Position numbers and translations under genes: made by a program. From assembly GCA_016720545.1 (NCBI GenBank), contig JADKKK010000013.1:1-64000 (forward strand): 64,000 bases of DNA. Direction: 5' to 3'. This document shows positions 62,064 through 64,000 of the stretch, piece by piece. Origin of the DNA: Myxococcales bacterium. GTDB taxonomy: Bacteria > Myxococcota_A > Polyangia > Polyangiales > Polyangiaceae. The notes under the pieces were generated by a model. The model was given only the letters and a program-made list of their open reading frames with translations. It searched no databases and was not told the DNA's origin. Every line of letters begins with the position of its first letter. Within the stretch, counting starts at the first letter, position 1.

Positions 62064-63758
62064 CTATTTCGCGATCGCGACCGGCGCCGACCGCTGCTGA
62101 CCCGAGAGCGACGCGGCGCGGTGGACGAGCCCCACGAGCTCGACGCGCTCCGGGCGCCCGAAGCTCGCGTTCGACGCCACCTGCGCGATCTGGTCGAGGC
62201 GCCACTCGCGCGCGGCCGGGCTCTTGCGGAGCACCTCGGCGAAGCCCACGACGGCGGTCGCGAAGCGGAAGTCGGGGGCGGCCGCCTGGAACGTGGGCGC
62301 GATGGCGGCCGGCGACATCGGGAACACCGACTCCTCGGCGCGCTCGCTCCCGTGAGGGGTCTTGTGGCGCACACGCACCGTCACGGGGCTCGCGTCGGTC
62401 CGCTTGAGCACCACATCGTACATCGCCGTAACGGTATGACCCGCCCCCACCTCGCCCGCGTCGACCTTGTCGTTGCGGAAGTCCTTGTCGGCGATGTCGC
62501 GGTTCTCGTAGCCCATGAGCCTGTACGTGGCGACGACGCTGGGGTCGAACTCGACCTGGATCTTCACGTCGCGCGCGATGACCTGGAGCATGCCGTCGAG
62601 CTGGTCGACGAAGACGCGCCGCGCCTGCTCTTGGGAGTCGATGTAGGCGTAGTTTCCGTCGCCGGAGTCGGCGAGCTGCTCCATCGTCGCGTCCTTGTAG
62701 TTGCCCGAGCCGAAGCCCACGGTCGAGAGCGTGATGCCCTGCCCGCGGTACCCTCGGATGATGCCCCGGAGCTCGGCCTGCGTCGCCCGGCCCACGTTCG
62801 CGTCGCCGTCGCTCAGCACCACCACGCGGTTCACGTGGTTCTTCACGAGACCCTTCCGGGCGAGCTCGTAGGCGAGCTGGAGGCCGTCGCCCATCGCGGT
62901 GGACCCGCCCGCGCGGAGGCGGTCGATGGCGGAGTGGATCCGCTCGCGGCCTTCGACGCCGGTCGGCTCGAGCACGCGCTCCACACCCCCGGCGTACGTG
63001 CAGATCGCCACGCTGTCGCCAGACTTCAGGCGGTCGGTCATGAGGTGCAGGCTCTGTTTGGCGAGGTCGATGCGATCGCGGCCACCCATCGATCCGCTCG
63101 TGTCGACGAGGTAGACGAGGTGCACCGGCGTGCGCTCCTCGGAGCCGATCCGCTTGCCTTGGAGGCCCACGCGCACGAGGTGGTGGCCCGGCGTGTAGGG
63201 CGAGGGCGCCGCGTCGGTGTGGACCGCGAACGGGCGCGCAGTGGGCGCGGCGTAGGCGTACTGGAAGTAGTTCACGTACTCCTCGGCCCGCACGGAGGCG
63301 AAGGGCGGCAGCGTGCCCTCGTTCAGCTTGCGACGCGAGATCGTGTACGAGGCGGTGTCCACGTCGATCGCGAAGGTGCTCAGGCGGTCGCGTGAGGCGT
63401 CGACGACCGGGTTCACGCCGTAGTCGGCGTAGTGCTCCGTGCCGGTCGGCTCGGCCGCGGGCTTCGCGACACCGATCTGCGCGGGAGACGCCTGCACGGG
63501 CGGCGGGGGCGGCGGCGCGCTCGGGAGGCTGGGGCGGGCGACCTCGTCGCTCGCGGGCAGCGCCTCCGCGGCGGCGTGCCGCGGGCCCTGCGCGCGGGGC
63601 GACGCGGCCTCCGGGCTCGCCAGGCCTCCCATCCCACCGCCGCAGGCGATCGACGTGAGCGCGAGCGGCGCGAGGACGAGGACGGCGCGTCCGAGGTGGG
63701 CGCGACGAGGCGAGCGAGGCGACGGCGTGGAGGCGCGGGGGGAGACGGACGGGCTCAT
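62064..63758 (-). CDS. YfbK-like VWA lipoprotein
   Basis: The 564-residue precursor has a lipoprotein signal (LAPLALTSIACGGG), a Pro/Ala linker, the N-terminal von Willebrand-associated region (STFAIDVDTASYTISRRKLN, RAEEYVNYFQYAY), a VWA domain with MIDAS DTSGSMGG and a C-terminal DUF3520-type region (HKTPHGSERAEESVFPM; VVGFAEVLRKSPAAREW). This architecture matches the YfbK family of uncharacterised envelope VWA proteins. CAGGAG supports ATG 63758. Confidence 0.88.
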   Translation of the reverse strand: MSPSVSPRASTPSPRSPRRAHLGRAVLVLAPLALTSIACGGGMGGLASPEAASPRAQGPRHAAAEALPASDEVARPSLPSAPPPPPPVQASPAQIGVAKPAAEPTGTEHYADYGVNPVVDASRDRLSTFAIDVDTASYTISRRKLNEGTLPPFASVRAEEYVNYFQYAYAAPTARPFAVHTDAAPSPYTPGHHLVRVGLQGKRIGSEERTPVHLVYLVDTSGSMGGRDRIDLAKQSLHLMTDRLKSGDSVAICTYAGGVERVLEPTGVEGRERIHSAIDRLRAGGSTAMGDGLQLAYELARKGLVKNHVNRVVVLSDGDANVGRATQAELRGIIRGYRGQGITLSTVGFGSGNYKDATMEQLADSGDGNYAYIDSQEQARRVFVDQLDGMLQVIARDVKIQVEFDPSVVATYRLMGYENRDIADKDFRNDKVDAGEVGAGHTVTAMYDVVLKRTDASPVTVRVRHKTPHGSERAEESVFPMSPAAIAPTFQAAAPDFRFATAVVGFAEVLRKSPAAREWRLDQIAQVASNASFGRPERVELVGLVHRAASLSGQQRSAPVAIAK

Positions 63759-63878
63759 GGGGACTCCTGGAGGCCGCGGCGCGCGCGGCGGACAGCGGCG
63801 GTGTCCGAGCCCAACGCGGCGCAGGCCCACGCCTTACACTCCCAGTGCGCGATTATTTTGGCGTCGCGCCGCCCGCCT

Positions 63879-64000
63879 TCACGGCGCCTCGACGGTCGCG
63901 AACTTCCCCTCGGTGACGACGACCTTCTGCGCGAGCCCCGCGTCGGCGCCGGTGGCCGCCTCGGCCTCCTCAAAGGTACCGCTGAAGGTGCCCTCGACGA
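63879..64000 (-). CDS. C-terminal part of an unknown gene cut by the window edge
   Basis: The minus-strand frame reads VEGTFSGTFEEAEAATGADA, continues GLAQKVVVTEGKFATVEAP and stops at 63879. It enters from outside the right edge. The pattern is protein-like (beta hairpin style) and acidic, but too short to name. It lies 120 bp upstream of the VWA gene on the same strand. Confidence 0.55.
   Translation of the reverse strand, partial: VEGTFSGTFEEAEAATGADAGLAQKVVVTEGKFATVEAP

Overview
The window is uniformly very GC-rich, with almost every third codon position G or C. It encodes many secreted lipoproteins with Asp/Gly/Ala/Pro-rich linkers, two Hanks-type Ser/Thr kinases, tandem sensor kinases without response regulators, and a protein ending in a MYXO-CTERM-like anchor. 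Together these point to a large-genome myxobacterium (Myxococcota, probably the Polyangia side). This placement is inferred from gene content and style; no rRNA gene is present. The region looks like ordinary chromosome: I see no tRNA, rRNA, transposase, integrase, phage gene or CRISPR array.

Layout. 1-5.1 kb: an AT-richer LysM membrane protein, then cdsA and uppS (lipid and cell-wall precursor synthesis) separated by a VanZ protein and an unknown membrane protein, then a natural fusion of the lysine-fermentation enzymes Kal and Kce. 5.2-10.6 kb: two overlapping histidine kinases, a small unknown, an HU protein and ybeY. 10.6-13.7 kb: a coupled three-gene unit of glycosyltransferase, exported C45-type amidohydrolase and LolA-like protein. 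13.7-17.7 kb: a small protein, an unknown, a GNAT, and a tight thyA-folA-lipoprotein-binding-protein operon. 17.8-26.3 kb: an LpoB-like and COG3014-like lipoprotein pair, a VKOR-DsbA fusion, RNase R, a repeat-bearing lipoprotein and a lipoprotein Bcp peroxiredoxin. 26.3-35.5 kb: a hairpin-rich convergent gap, a Ser/Thr kinase, a TauE-type exporter divergent from a LysR regulator, several lipoproteins, and an acyltransferase-epimerase pair. 35.7-47.7 kb: an M49-like metallopeptidase, aat, an RpoD-like sigma factor, bolA, a lamin-tail lipoprotein, an SDR and an ABC1 kinase. 48-51 kb: a LigD whose ligase domain has lost its catalytic lysine, and a HAD phosphatase. 51-58 kb: three overlapping paralogous lipoproteins (the last frameshifted), divergent from an operon of Ser/Thr kinase, PEGA-like protein and two DUF1566 proteins. 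58-64 kb: a LarA-family racemase, a frameshifted histone-H1-like/Sel1 protein, a lipoprotein, a VWA lipoprotein and a partial gene at the right edge.

Themes. About eighteen genes encode predicted lipoproteins, so most accessory coding capacity serves the cell envelope. Overlapping stop/start codons (ATGA, GTGA, TTGA) are frequent and define several operons. Several signal peptides are built from 9-bp tandem repeats. Two genes carry single-base frameshifts at short repeats; these could be real or sequencing errors. The most unusual items are the LigD with a dead ligase domain, the Kal-Kce fusion, the paralogous lipoprotein array facing a kinase operon, and a structured intergenic segment near 26.4-26.6 kb.
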